DNA of 64,000 bases from positions 2,501 to 66,500 of the forward strand of contig NZ_CP054394.1 in assembly GCF_022539405.1 (NCBI RefSeq), written 5' to 3'. This stretch comes from Natranaerofaba carboxydovora (GTDB lineage Bacteria; Bacillota; Natranaerobiia; Natranaerobiales; Natranaerofabaceae). A program made the position numbers and the translations under genes. Of the stretch, positions 55,188-64,000 are shown in pieces. Positions within the stretch are counted from its first letter, which is position 1. Each line of letters starts with the position of its first letter. The notes beneath the pieces were generated by a model. It was not told the DNA's origin and did not search any database. It saw only the letters and a list, made by a program, of their open reading frames with translations.

Positions 55188-57172
55188 ATGAATTTTATCG
55201 ATTGGCTAGATACTTTTAAAGAAAAATTTTCAAAGAATTTAAAAGTTAAATATGATACTGAAAAGGAATATGCAAGAAAAAATGAGGTTTTAATTGGCTT
55301 AGGAAAGAAGGATTATGGAGGAATAATTATCAATTATAATTTAGATGAATCAAATTCTGAGAAATATAATTCAAATAGTAGTTTAATATACAAAAAAAGT
55401 AAAGGAATATTTAATAATAGACTTAACAAAGACATGGAAAAAGTAATTTATTATATTAAGGATCTTTCAACGGATACTTGTTTAAGTTATATTTTATTTA
55501 ATTATTTTTCTGAATATCCTGAGAAAAATTTACAGAGTTTTGATAAAGAATGGTTAGAATATATAGATAGATGGAAAATTGGCGACTGTAGAAGTACTGG
55601 AAAGCTGTTTGATCATGGGGAAGTTTACATAATGCTTTGTCTCATGCTTACATTGAATATGATGATAAAAGCGGAGATATAAATCAAGAAAGAATAAAAG
55701 AAGGTTTTATTAGATGTGTTAACTTTGTTATTCAATTAATCCTAAAAGGAATTAAGCCGTATAAAGTTCCCGCTTTACCTTATGTTGATGAATATCATAA
55801 TGCAGTTGCTTTTTTAAAAGAAGAGTACAATCAGTATAAACAGTCTTTTAGTTATGCAAGAACACTGCAATTGGAACTACCTTTAAAAAAATCAAGTAAA
55901 AATAGACTTGTTGATGCTTATTTTGTTTCAGAAAATGATCCACTTGGTTCATTAAAGGTTTTTTTAAGAACTGATGACGAATACTCTTTTTTAAAAGACG
56001 GTTATGCTCTAATGGGAATTCATCGCCCTCAAAAAAATGATCAATATCATATAACAATTTCTGTTGATCCCAACAAAAACATACACCTTGAAGATTTGTG
56101 GTATAAATTGGAACATTTAGAAGAAGTAAAGTGGAAAAATAAGTACCCACCTGCAAGAATTGCAGAGAGAGGGAACTGGCATGATGAAAAAGGTAAATAT
56201 ACTATTATAGGTTCTCCTGATACAGGTACAGAAATTTCGTGGGGAGAAGTTCTTGAACTTATTTGGGAGCTATACAATCCTGTTAAAGCAGTAAAGGTTC
56301 GAGAATTTAAGAAGGACAGGAAGGATGAAATAAAGTTTATACATGAATGTTCACCAGATGTTGAAGAAAGTGTAATTGAAACGAAAAAGAAATTTATTGC
56401 TGCAAAATGGGACGCTTCAAATGATAAAAGGGCTTTGTTAGTTACTCCTACTGTATTAAAGTATTTTGCTGCTTGTATCGAAAACATAAATCCTGGAAAT
56501 ATGCCTGGAATCAAAGACTTGCCTTCTATAAAAAGCTTTGATTATATGGAGATGCCTGGTGGGTTAGCTGTTATTCACACTAAAGGTGTATTTTTATTAG
56601 ATGATTGGAGTAGTTTTACATTACCAGTGGAATCTTATAAATCTGAATTTTGTAAAATTCTTAAACGGTACAAAACCATTTGTAAAAACCAAAAAGAGTT
56701 AAAAGGCAGAATTAAACAAATTAAAAAAAATTTAAACAATAAAAAGATATTTAACAGGAAAGAAGTCATAAATCTTAGTGACGAAATGGCTGAAATAAAA
56801 ATGGAGTTGAGACAAATTAATTTAGAAACAATGCAAGAAACTGGAGATTATAACGTTAAAAAATTTAGAGATTTGTTAGAAAAAAGATGGGGAATAAACA
56901 CTCAATTAGAAGATTTATATGATTCAGTGCAAGAAATAGAACAAATTATTAATAATTACACAGATACTAGAATAAATCGTGCGATCAATAATATTTCGAT
57001 ATACGGATTTCCTGTATTACTTTTTGCTAGTTTATTTCAGTTTATATTTGCAAAAATACCAAGGCCAATAGATTGGTTTGGGGTTCATTGGTTAGGTTTG
57101 TTTTTATTTTTAGCGTTAATAATTATTGGTATTAAAGTTGTGAAACTTTTTTTAATTGATGATACAACTTAA
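55188..57172 (+). pseudogene. frameshifted membrane protein of unknown family (candidate defence-cassette gene)
   Basis: Two overlapping frames (55188-55682 and 55637-57172) make one protein of about 661 residues. Near 55630 the first frame derails at DHGEVYI; one more A in ATAATGCT would continue it as NALSHAYIEYDDKSGD, the natural sequence of the second frame. The N-terminal part has acidic and polar motifs that may be enzymatic (STDTCLSYILF, EYIDRWKIGD, DHGE), but I cannot name a family. The C-terminal part is a coiled coil (~500-580) and two membrane helices (YGFPVLLFASLFQFIF; WLGLFLFLALIIIGIKVV). The start has a strong AGGAGGAG. It is the first of three genes in one direction. Confidence 0.7.
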
Positions 57173-57481
57173 CATGTATAGTTTATTTGTATCTAAATCA
57201 GTAAAGGCTAACATCAAATTAGTAGCTAACTTTGTTTGTGTAAGTGGAGGTGTGGTAATAAGTAAACTTCCTAATCGAGAAGAGTTGATTAGCTCTCAAC
57301 CAGATACGGAAGTCCTGGAGATAGCCAAAGTATAGACAAAACATCAGTTAAACTAAATGGTAAAAAATATAAAAATTAAATACAACCTTATCGTAAAGTT
57401 CACTGTATGATTAACTTGTATAAGATTATTATGAAAGCACTTGGTTTTATAACGGGGAGTTATTTAAAAGGGGGGTAATGT
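57173..57481. other. intergenic region before the DUF3800-TPR gene
   Basis: A 27-codon frame at 57252-57335 (SKLPNREELISSQPDTEVLE) reads like a protein piece, but its only ribosome binding site is too close to the GTG start; it may be a relic. The rest is AT-rich. AAAAGGGGGG before ATG 57482 is the site of the next gene. Confidence 0.4.
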
Positions 57482-59620
57482 ATGATCACAATAGGTCTTG
57501 ATGAAGTTGGTCATTTTAATCCAGAGATAAGTGATAACAATAATGTGAATTTTGTAGCAGGTTTTATCTATAAAGGTTTAGATTATGAAAATGAAAAAAG
57601 AAGAATTGATTTATTCCTAAAAAACATATGTAATGAATTTAATATTCGATATCCAAATGATTTACATTATGATAGAAGAAAAACAAACAGAACTAATGTA
57701 GAATACTTTGAAAATAATATTGAAGGACACTTGAAAGATTATCTAAGAAAAAATGGGAACTATCATCTTACATGTATGATAAAAAGTAAGGAAGAGAGAA
57801 AAGATTTTAAAAACATTAGTAATTTATTGGATGACAGAAAAGCAAATAATTTATATGAGCATATGATATGTGGTTTACTAAACAATTTAATTTTTAAAAA
57901 TTTAGATATGGAAAATGAAAATGAAGTAAACTTAGAAATCCCTACCAGAGTTTCGGTGCTGTCCTCTGATGACCCTAAAATAAATGAATATTTTCAATTT
58001 GGATATCCGTACAAAGTTAATCCAAATGGCACTTATAGATTTTTTTCTACAGATCAAAAAACATTTAAAACAGCTTTGGCTTATCAAACAATAAACTCTA
58101 AAAAAAGCTCAATTCTAAAATTTTACAATATCAATATTCAACCAATAAATTATAATGAAGCAAGTATGGACATGCCTTTTTTATATTTAGCAGATATAAT
58201 ATGTAACTGCTTTAAAACCAAATTTTTAAAATATACTTATCAAAACGATTATGGTATTAAGAAAGTACATGATTGGGCTTTCGATTTCACAGGTGACTTT
58301 CCTTATTTATGGGCTTATGACGACATAGACAGCATTTATAATGATTTGTTAGATAAATTTTTAGGCAAAGAATTTATATCAACTGTTGAAACTCTTTATA
58401 AAGCTAAGGATTTTAAAAGTGATTTTACTAATTATTATAACGAAAATTGGTTTGAAGAAGTGGAGAGTAAATTGGATCATGCATTTGATTTGAATAAAAT
58501 CGATGTTTACACTTCGGAATTGGATAATTTTTATAAACAAAATGTTATAAATTTTGACAAAGGTCTTGAAATATTTGAAAAATTATGGGATATGGTTGAG
58601 AAATACAATGATGACATTTCCAATTTGATTAAATATAAAATAGCAGACATAGGAATAAGAGCTAATAACCACACTGGCAAATCGACATATAATAATTCTT
58701 TTTATGAAATAGTTGAAGAATTAAAAAATGAGGTGCCTATTGAAATGTATCTGGATACTTTAAACAGAAAAGTTCAAACACATGCCAATGAATTTGACTT
58801 TGATAAAGCTATAGAGCTTCAGGAATATAACTTAGAATGTATTAATATTTTAAATGAAGCCAGAAAAGATATATCTAAATTACAAGAAGCAGATAATATA
58901 GAAACTACAAGGCTAACTGCTAGAGGAAGAGCATTGAGCTCTCTCGGTCAAATGTATGCTTTTAAAAGAATGGATGATGCACTAAAATACTTTGAAGAGG
59001 CTTTAAAAGAGTTTCATAACGATCCAGGAAACAGAGAGATTACCATCTCACATATATTAAACTATGCTAGTGATCATAATAATAGATATTTATATAAAAA
59101 ATATGCTAAAGAATATTATAACGGAGCTTCAGAACTTAACGACCAATTTAACTTTGTTTTGTCTAGTAAGGATCCGTTTAAAGTTTATACGTTTTTTAAA
59201 TCTATTAATAATCTCTATATAACTGAGATAAGTAATGATTTTCTAAACAAAATTAATTCAGTTGATTTTGATGATAAAGGGTTTAAAGTAAATAGACACC
59301 CCTGGGAGCTGATTTATAAGAATTTAGGAATTATTTTCTATAAAATTAATCTGAACAAACAAGCGAGAAAATATATGAAAAAAGCAGTTAACTGTGTTGA
59401 AAATCGTAATGAGACTATTGAAGCCATTAATTATTTTACTAAAATTCAAAATGCATACTACCAAAATAACGAAAAGGAAATGGAAGTTCATATTAATGAA
59501 TTTAGAGATTGGATAAAAAATAATGAAGCAATATATAAATATTTTCAAAATGCATTTTGTGAAGAACTAAATAAAATTTATTTTAATTTATGTGATAAGT
59601 TTACTTTTACTTATACGTAA
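57482..59620 (+). CDS. DUF3800-like (RNase H-fold) domain fused to TPR-type repeats
   Basis: A 712-residue cytoplasmic protein. The first ~260 residues resemble DUF3800, a putative RNase H-fold nuclease. They have acidic residues Asp7-Glu8 in IGLDEVGHF, the strand VNFVAGFIYKG, His62 in NDLHYDRRKTN, and Asp238 in MPFLYLADIICN, as the family's closing Asp. The rest is a long helical-repeat domain, with TPR-like units such as SLGQMYAFKRMDDALKYFEE and LGIIFYKINLNKQARKYMKK. The order suggests a nuclease held by a protein-binding scaffold. DUF3800 genes are frequent in defence islands. The gene stands between the broken membrane protein and the NTPase. Confidence 0.7.
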   Translation: MITIGLDEVGHFNPEISDNNNVNFVAGFIYKGLDYENEKRRIDLFLKNICNEFNIRYPNDLHYDRRKTNRTNVEYFENNIEGHLKDYLRKNGNYHLTCMIKSKEERKDFKNISNLLDDRKANNLYEHMICGLLNNLIFKNLDMENENEVNLEIPTRVSVLSSDDPKINEYFQFGYPYKVNPNGTYRFFSTDQKTFKTALAYQTINSKKSSILKFYNINIQPINYNEASMDMPFLYLADIICNCFKTKFLKYTYQNDYGIKKVHDWAFDFTGDFPYLWAYDDIDSIYNDLLDKFLGKEFISTVETLYKAKDFKSDFTNYYNENWFEEVESKLDHAFDLNKIDVYTSELDNFYKQNVINFDKGLEIFEKLWDMVEKYNDDISNLIKYKIADIGIRANNHTGKSTYNNSFYEIVEELKNEVPIEMYLDTLNRKVQTHANEFDFDKAIELQEYNLECINILNEARKDISKLQEADNIETTRLTARGRALSSLGQMYAFKRMDDALKYFEEALKEFHNDPGNREITISHILNYASDHNNRYLYKKYAKEYYNGASELNDQFNFVLSSKDPFKVYTFFKSINNLYITEISNDFLNKINSVDFDDKGFKVNRHPWELIYKNLGIIFYKINLNKQARKYMKKAVNCVENRNETIEAINYFTKIQNAYYQNNEKEMEVHINEFRDWIKNNEAIYKYFQNAFCEELNKIYFNLCDKFTFTYT

Positions 59621-59750
59621 TAAAAAAAATAATATATTTGGCAATAAATGGTTGAAATAGACTTGGAGTGAGGCAAATTTATGTAGAAATAAATTTATTA
59701 GAATTCTTAATTAGTGATTTAACTTATAGTATAACAGAGGGAGGTTAAAA

Positions 59751-62321
59751 ATGATTAATTGTAAATGTGAGTATCCCACCGATATTTATGTGTTAGAAAA
59801 CGATATTCTTTGTAACGGTTGTGGTGGAAGGGTAGGTATTAAAACTAATATTGGATATAACGATATGATGTTGTTGGAAGATGATAATATATGGTATTCG
59901 GAAATATTGGACAAAAACAAGGAAAATGATTTCCCTCCAATATTAGCACATGAATACCAGCGGTTATATTCATTATTTAATGAAAAAAATGTTTTTGGTT
60001 TAATGTTACAAGTGAAAGATGTATTTGAACTGTTATTAAAAATGCCTGTTCTCTTAGCTGGAAACATAACGTATCATAAAGTAGATAAAAGTATTGATGA
60101 AAAAAAATTTTTATATAAGTTTTTCAAGCCATTAAGCTTGAATAATTGGCTTGAGGAGCTGGCTTCAGAGATATTAAAGCATGAAAAGTTACCAGATTTA
60201 TTAAGGAATCCATTGGAAGATATTAAGCAAAAATATGAAGATAATAAAATAGTTGAATGGCGCAACGAAACAATCGGTCATGGTGCATTAAAGTTCGAAA
60301 ATGATTCAGAACTAGCAAAAGATATTAACGAAAAATTAAAGATAATAAGTGAACATATTAAATCTTATTCTAAAAACTATAAATTGTTGAAGATTTATCT
60401 CAAAAACACACCAATAGTTGGGCCAAAATCAGTTTTAGAGTTGAATAACTCTAGTTGGAATGAGCTTTATTTTGTAGTAGATGATGAATTTGAACCCGCT
60501 TTTCCTTTTGTAATTTCTGAGAAGGAAAGTATATATTTTTATGACAGTTTTAAAAATTCTAAAGCTTACTTTCTTAATTATTTAAATGGAGATAAAATTG
60601 AAAATACTGCGGAAGTAAATATAACACTTAAAGAAAGCCATGCTAATTTAAAGAAAGAAATCGGAAAATATAAAGAAGTAGAAAATAAAATAATAGATGA
60701 CAAATCAGCTGTAATTCAAAAAACGGGGACATTTAAGTTGTCTACTGAAGATAAATATCTTAAAAAATTAGATGTAGATGATTACCTAACGCCAGATCAT
60801 ATTTTAAACTGGTTGAAAAAACAAATTAAAGATAATAGCAAGGGTATATTATTATTACAGATGGCTGGAGGGTTAGGAAAAACAACTTTTGCTCGTGCAT
60901 TAGATCCAATCGGGTTGAATAAAGAAAATTTAATAGAGCACAAATGTTCAATTAGGACCTATTATATCAATGAAATCTATTCTTATGATATAGAAAACTT
61001 TATGGCAAAATTGTATGATGTTATGCGAGCTAAGCCAGATCTCAAGAATCCAGATATAGAGATTAACAAGTTATATTTCCCTAATTTGAAGATTGATCCT
61101 AAAATAGAATTTGCCAAATTTTTAGAGAGCTGCTTAAAAGAACATGACAATCATTTTAGAAAATTTAACAAAAATAGGCCCGTAGAAAAATTATTATTAA
61201 TAATTGATGGAATTGATGAAATCCCCAAAACTAAACAAACGATTTTAGATATTATTCCTGAAAATGACTCTCTACCAGAAGGTGTATATATACTTTTAAC
61301 AAGCCGTTTAGATAATGAATTAAAAGAGAAGAATAAGACTTTTAACTTAAAAAAATTACAACGGCTTCGTAATACTAAAACAATAACTAATGAGTTGCAC
61401 ATAAAACACTATGATGATAATAATATAAAGCTACTTAAAAAATATATTAATGAAAGTATATTAGATAAGGAAAATGATAAAATTTCAACTTATTTAGTTG
61501 ATAAAGCAGATAAACGTTTTCTATACTTAAAAGCTTTAAAAGAGATACTAGATATAAGTAAAGAAGGTGTTGATTTAGAAAACCTAAATGATTTAGAAGA
61601 TTTATTTGTTGAATATCTTGAAAAACTTAAAGAGATTTATGGAGATAAATATTTTCAGTATTTATTGAATATTTTAATAGTAGTAGCGACTGCTCCCGAG
61701 CCTTTAACTATTTCAGAAATATTATATTTGATTAATGAACCGCATGAGGAGGAAACAATAAACTTTAAACTGTTGGGTTGTTTATCTGATATAAAAATGT
61801 TTTTAAAAGAGGATCGGACTGCAAGGGGAAGTTGCATATCAATTTCCCATCATGAATGGAGAACAGCTATTGAAAATAATTATCACAAAAAAATAGATGA
61901 ATTAATACAAAGTTATTATAATAAAGCTTTAAACTGTAATTTAGAAGAAGAATTAAAAAATCGAGAAAATGAAAGTTTAAAGAATTGGGATGGAGAAACT
62001 TATATTTTATCATGGTTAATTTTCTACTTTCCCTGGCCATTCCAACAACAAAAGGTAAATGAAAAGGATGTTATAAAAATAATTAATAATTTTAAACAAA
62101 ATGGTATTGTTTTATATAGTCGCATAAGTCACCCAAAGTCTGCACCTATATATTTAAGAGAGAGATTAGAGAGAATTTTAACGTATCCTATAATGCTAAT
62201 TGAAGAAGATATACAACTTATCCCAGATAAAATAGTGACTAGTGAGATCTACTACTTTAGAAGTTTAGTTAGAACAGATTTAAAACGTTATGAAAAAGCG
62301 TTGAAGGATATTGATGAGTGA
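59751..62321 (+). CDS. NACHT/STAND NTPase with zinc-ribbon and HEPN-like N-terminus, cut by IS66
   Basis: 856 residues remain. The N-terminus has a zinc ribbon (Cys4, Cys6, Cys21, Cys24). A helical region follows with WRNETIGHGAL (Arg171 to His177), an Rx5H-type motif of HEPN RNase-like domains. The NACHT core has Walker A MAGGLGKTT (371-379), Walker B LLLIIDGIDE (481-490) and LLTSRLD. The last residues, RTDLKRYEKALKDIDE, are the start of a TPR unit. The frame then enters the end of an IS66 element and stops at once, so the sensor repeats are lost. This layout matches STAND defence ATPases. As it stands the gene is probably dead or altered. Confidence 0.8.
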   Translation: MINCKCEYPTDIYVLENDILCNGCGGRVGIKTNIGYNDMMLLEDDNIWYSEILDKNKENDFPPILAHEYQRLYSLFNEKNVFGLMLQVKDVFELLLKMPVLLAGNITYHKVDKSIDEKKFLYKFFKPLSLNNWLEELASEILKHEKLPDLLRNPLEDIKQKYEDNKIVEWRNETIGHGALKFENDSELAKDINEKLKIISEHIKSYSKNYKLLKIYLKNTPIVGPKSVLELNNSSWNELYFVVDDEFEPAFPFVISEKESIYFYDSFKNSKAYFLNYLNGDKIENTAEVNITLKESHANLKKEIGKYKEVENKIIDDKSAVIQKTGTFKLSTEDKYLKKLDVDDYLTPDHILNWLKKQIKDNSKGILLLQMAGGLGKTTFARALDPIGLNKENLIEHKCSIRTYYINEIYSYDIENFMAKLYDVMRAKPDLKNPDIEINKLYFPNLKIDPKIEFAKFLESCLKEHDNHFRKFNKNRPVEKLLLIIDGIDEIPKTKQTILDIIPENDSLPEGVYILLTSRLDNELKEKNKTFNLKKLQRLRNTKTITNELHIKHYDDNNIKLLKKYINESILDKENDKISTYLVDKADKRFLYLKALKEILDISKEGVDLENLNDLEDLFVEYLEKLKEIYGDKYFQYLLNILIVVATAPEPLTISEILYLINEPHEEETINFKLLGCLSDIKMFLKEDRTARGSCISISHHEWRTAIENNYHKKIDELIQSYYNKALNCNLEEELKNRENESLKNWDGETYILSWLIFYFPWPFQQQKVNEKDVIKIINNFKQNGIVLYSRISHPKSAPIYLRERLERILTYPIMLIEEDIQLIPDKIVTSEIYYFRSLVRTDLKRYEKALKDIDE

Positions 62322-62352
62322 GCGTCAAATAGCGCCCACCTTGAAATAAAGA

Positions 62353-63909
62353 TTACTTTTGGATTTTACACTCTGAAGGGATAGCATCAGACCATGGTAG
62401 TAACTCATCAATAGCTTCTTGGTCTTGAAGATCAATATTAGGAAGGTTTTCAAACAGGAATTTGAGGTATTCAAATGGTTTCAAACCGTTTTCTTTGGCT
62501 GTTTCTACAATACTGTAAATTGTAGCACTGGCCTTAGCACCCTTAGGAGTATTGGCAAACAACCAGTTTTTTCGACCCACTACAAAAGGCTTGATGGAAC
62601 GCTCAGCTCTGTTGTTATCTAACTCTAAGCGACCATCTTCTAAAAACTTCACAAGTTTAGGCCACTGATTTAAACAGTAGTTGATAGCCTTACCAAAGGC
62701 ACTTTTAGGAAGAACTTTAGGTTTTTGTTCTTTAAGCCATGCGTAGAACTCTTCTAATACCGGCAAACTACGCTCGTGCCGAATTTTGTGACGCTCTTCG
62801 GGCGTTTTATCCCGAAGGTCATGTTCTATGGCAAAGAGTTGGTTGCAAAACTCCAGTCCTTTCTTAGCACTTACTTGAGCATTTTGTTGGTCTTTTGGGA
62901 GCGCTTTTAATGCTTCATCAAATTTACGCCTAGCGTGAGCTAAACACCCAACAAGGCTGATATCAGATAAATCATTGTACCCTGAGTAGCCATCAACCTG
63001 TAAGAATCCTTCAAAATCAGCCAAGAACTTTCGGGGGTGCTTACTTGCCCTGGTGGTTCTGTAGTCATAAAGTATTATTGGTTCATCTTCTCGTCCGGTA
63101 CGGTAAAGCCAAAGAAATGATTTATTCTTTGCAGACCTACCATCTTCACGAAGTACCTGAAGATTGCTCTCATCAGCATGCAAAATGTCTTTTTCAACTA
63201 ATAGTTCATGTAATCTATTGTATAAAGGAGTGAGCCAGCGATTTGAGCATTCTATCATCCAGTTAGCCATAGTCTGTCTTGACAGTTTTATACCCAAACG
63301 AGATAACTGTTGTTCCTGACGATAAAGGGGCAGAGCATCTACGTATTTTTGGTTCATGATATGAGCTACGGCAGAAGAGGATGCTACACTGCCGGGTAAA
63401 ACCGGGTTAGGCATGGAAGCTGTAATTATGGAGTTCTCAGTGCCTTCCTTATCACAGCGGCGACAAGCATAAACATAGCGTACATGTTTAACTACGCTTG
63501 CCTTAGCAGGAATGATCTTTAGTTCTTTTCTCTCTTCTGTACTCATTTCATGAAGCTCGTCACCACAGCAGGAACACACCTGCTCCTCGGGGGAAAGGCG
63601 GTGCTCGATAGTCTCTTCAGGCAAACCGTCAAGCTGGTCTTCACGGTGCCCTTTACTTTTACGGCGCTTGTATGTAATTTCCTCCAGTTCGGGTTCTTTA
63701 GAATTAGAATCAGATTCTTTTTCAGCTTCGTTAAAGAACTGCAGCTGATCTGGAGGGGTGGCTTCACTAGAACTTCCAAACTGCTTTTTTTGCTTAAGAC
63801 GAAACTGTTCCTTTAGCCAGTCGTTTTGTTCTTTTAAATCAGCATTTTGGCGTTCCAGTTGGTCACATCTATTTTTTAATTGGTTAATGGTTTCTGATTT
63901 ATTTTCCAT
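62353..63909 (-). CDS. tnpC: IS66-family transposase (TnpC/DDE type)
   Basis: A full-length 518-residue transposase. The order is: leucine-zipper-like N-terminus (QLERQNADLKEQNDWLKEQF), a homeodomain-like part (KQFGSSSEATPPDQ), an IS66 zinc finger (CSCCGDEL and CRRC), and the DDE catalytic domain. The acidic triad is visible in LHADESNLQV, FLQVDGYSGYND and LDNNRAERSIKPFVVGRKNW. The end with TAKENGLKPFEYLKFLFENLP is typical. No frameshift is seen, so the element may be active. It is transcribed against the NTPase gene it broke. Confidence 0.95.
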   Translation of the reverse strand: MENKSETINQLKNRCDQLERQNADLKEQNDWLKEQFRLKQKKQFGSSSEATPPDQLQFFNEAEKESDSNSKEPELEEITYKRRKSKGHREDQLDGLPEETIEHRLSPEEQVCSCCGDELHEMSTEERKELKIIPAKASVVKHVRYVYACRRCDKEGTENSIITASMPNPVLPGSVASSSAVAHIMNQKYVDALPLYRQEQQLSRLGIKLSRQTMANWMIECSNRWLTPLYNRLHELLVEKDILHADESNLQVLREDGRSAKNKSFLWLYRTGREDEPIILYDYRTTRASKHPRKFLADFEGFLQVDGYSGYNDLSDISLVGCLAHARRKFDEALKALPKDQQNAQVSAKKGLEFCNQLFAIEHDLRDKTPEERHKIRHERSLPVLEEFYAWLKEQKPKVLPKSAFGKAINYCLNQWPKLVKFLEDGRLELDNNRAERSIKPFVVGRKNWLFANTPKGAKASATIYSIVETAKENGLKPFEYLKFLFENLPNIDLQDQEAIDELLPWSDAIPSECKIQK

Positions 63910-63934
63910 ATTTAATTAATTCTACTTAAATGGT

Positions 63935-63962
63935 AAAAAGCCCTTTAATATCAGGGCTTTTT
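63935..63962. terminator. bidirectional terminator hairpin upstream of the transposase
   Basis: AAAAAGCCCT (63935-63944) pairs with AGGGCTTTTT (63953-63962), T-tailed on both strands. It would shield the transposase gene from outside transcription, a common feature inside insertion sequences. Confidence 0.8.
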
Positions 63963-64000
63963 GGAGAAAAAAATTTATAATATTGTTCTTGCCTTTACTT

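Larger units (their letters stand above)
62318..64000. mobile_element. IS66-family insertion sequence, right part beyond the window
   Basis: GTGAGCGTCAAATAGCGCCC at 62317-62336 resembles the GTAAGCG-type ends of IS66 elements and lies 17 bases from the transposase stop. It interrupts the TPR end of the NTPase gene. Only the tnpC-type transposase is seen, and no tnpB end precedes it before the window edge, so it may be of the single-gene ISBst12 kind. The other end and the 8-bp target duplication lie outside. Confidence 0.8.

Overview
The window is AT-rich apart from its rRNA genes and reads as Bacillota, most likely an anaerobic, spore-forming clostridial lineage. The evidence is a SigI/RsgI pair, a SleB/CwlJ-type cell wall hydrolase, many 4Fe-4S proteins, clostridial-type HD-GYP and GGDEF signalling, strong AGGAGG ribosome binding sites and frequent TTG/GTG starts. 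A precise genus cannot be fixed from the sequence alone. No tRNA gene and no CRISPR array were found.

Layout. 1-3006 is the 3' part of a 23S rRNA gene, a spacer with a 24-bp inverted repeat, and 5S rRNA. 3.1-14.5 kb is housekeeping and accessory metabolism: isochorismatase-family hydrolase, aspartate dehydrogenase, a GntR-ABC operon of the YtrA/B type, a hemerythrin-like protein, a thiamine-binding protein, a QueG-like iron-sulfur protein, a six-repeat GRLGG protein, a two-gene GMC oxidoreductase complex and a frameshifted EamA transporter. 14.6-18.1 kb holds a germination-type hydrolase, a chemoreceptor with a structured leader, and on the minus strand a cobalamin riboswitch that has its own promoter and terminator but no gene. 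18.1-33.6 kb holds a membrane MutS paralogue, a Cys-rich ferredoxin, a flavoprotein, an HD-GYP protein, sigI-rsgI, cyclophilin, an aromatic-acid-exporter-like protein, an amidohydrolase, HtpG and nitronate monooxygenase. 33.8-45.6 kb has a large secreted InlB/GLUG repeat protein, a DRG-type GTPase, two tandem phosphate acyltransferase-like genes, PutP with a 36-residue accessory peptide, and a TIG-domain zinc metalloprotease.

The last third is accessory DNA. A ten-PAS GGDEF/HD-GYP protein (46.4-51.2 kb) sits between decayed toxin-antitoxin modules (HEPN/MNT and VapBC types) that share a near-identical terminator hairpin in three copies. From 55.2 to 62.3 kb lies a candidate defence-like cassette: a frameshifted membrane protein of unknown family, a DUF3800-like nuclease domain fused to TPRs, and a NACHT/STAND NTPase with a zinc-ribbon and HEPN-like N-terminus. 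The NTPase is cut off inside its C-terminal repeats by an IS66-family element that runs off the window.

Two observations deserve most attention. One is the gene-less cobalamin riboswitch transcript, a possible B12-controlled small RNA complementary to the chemoreceptor 3' UTR. The other is the broken nuclease/NTPase cassette. Single-base frameshifts, short relics and an insertion sequence show active decay in the accessory regions.
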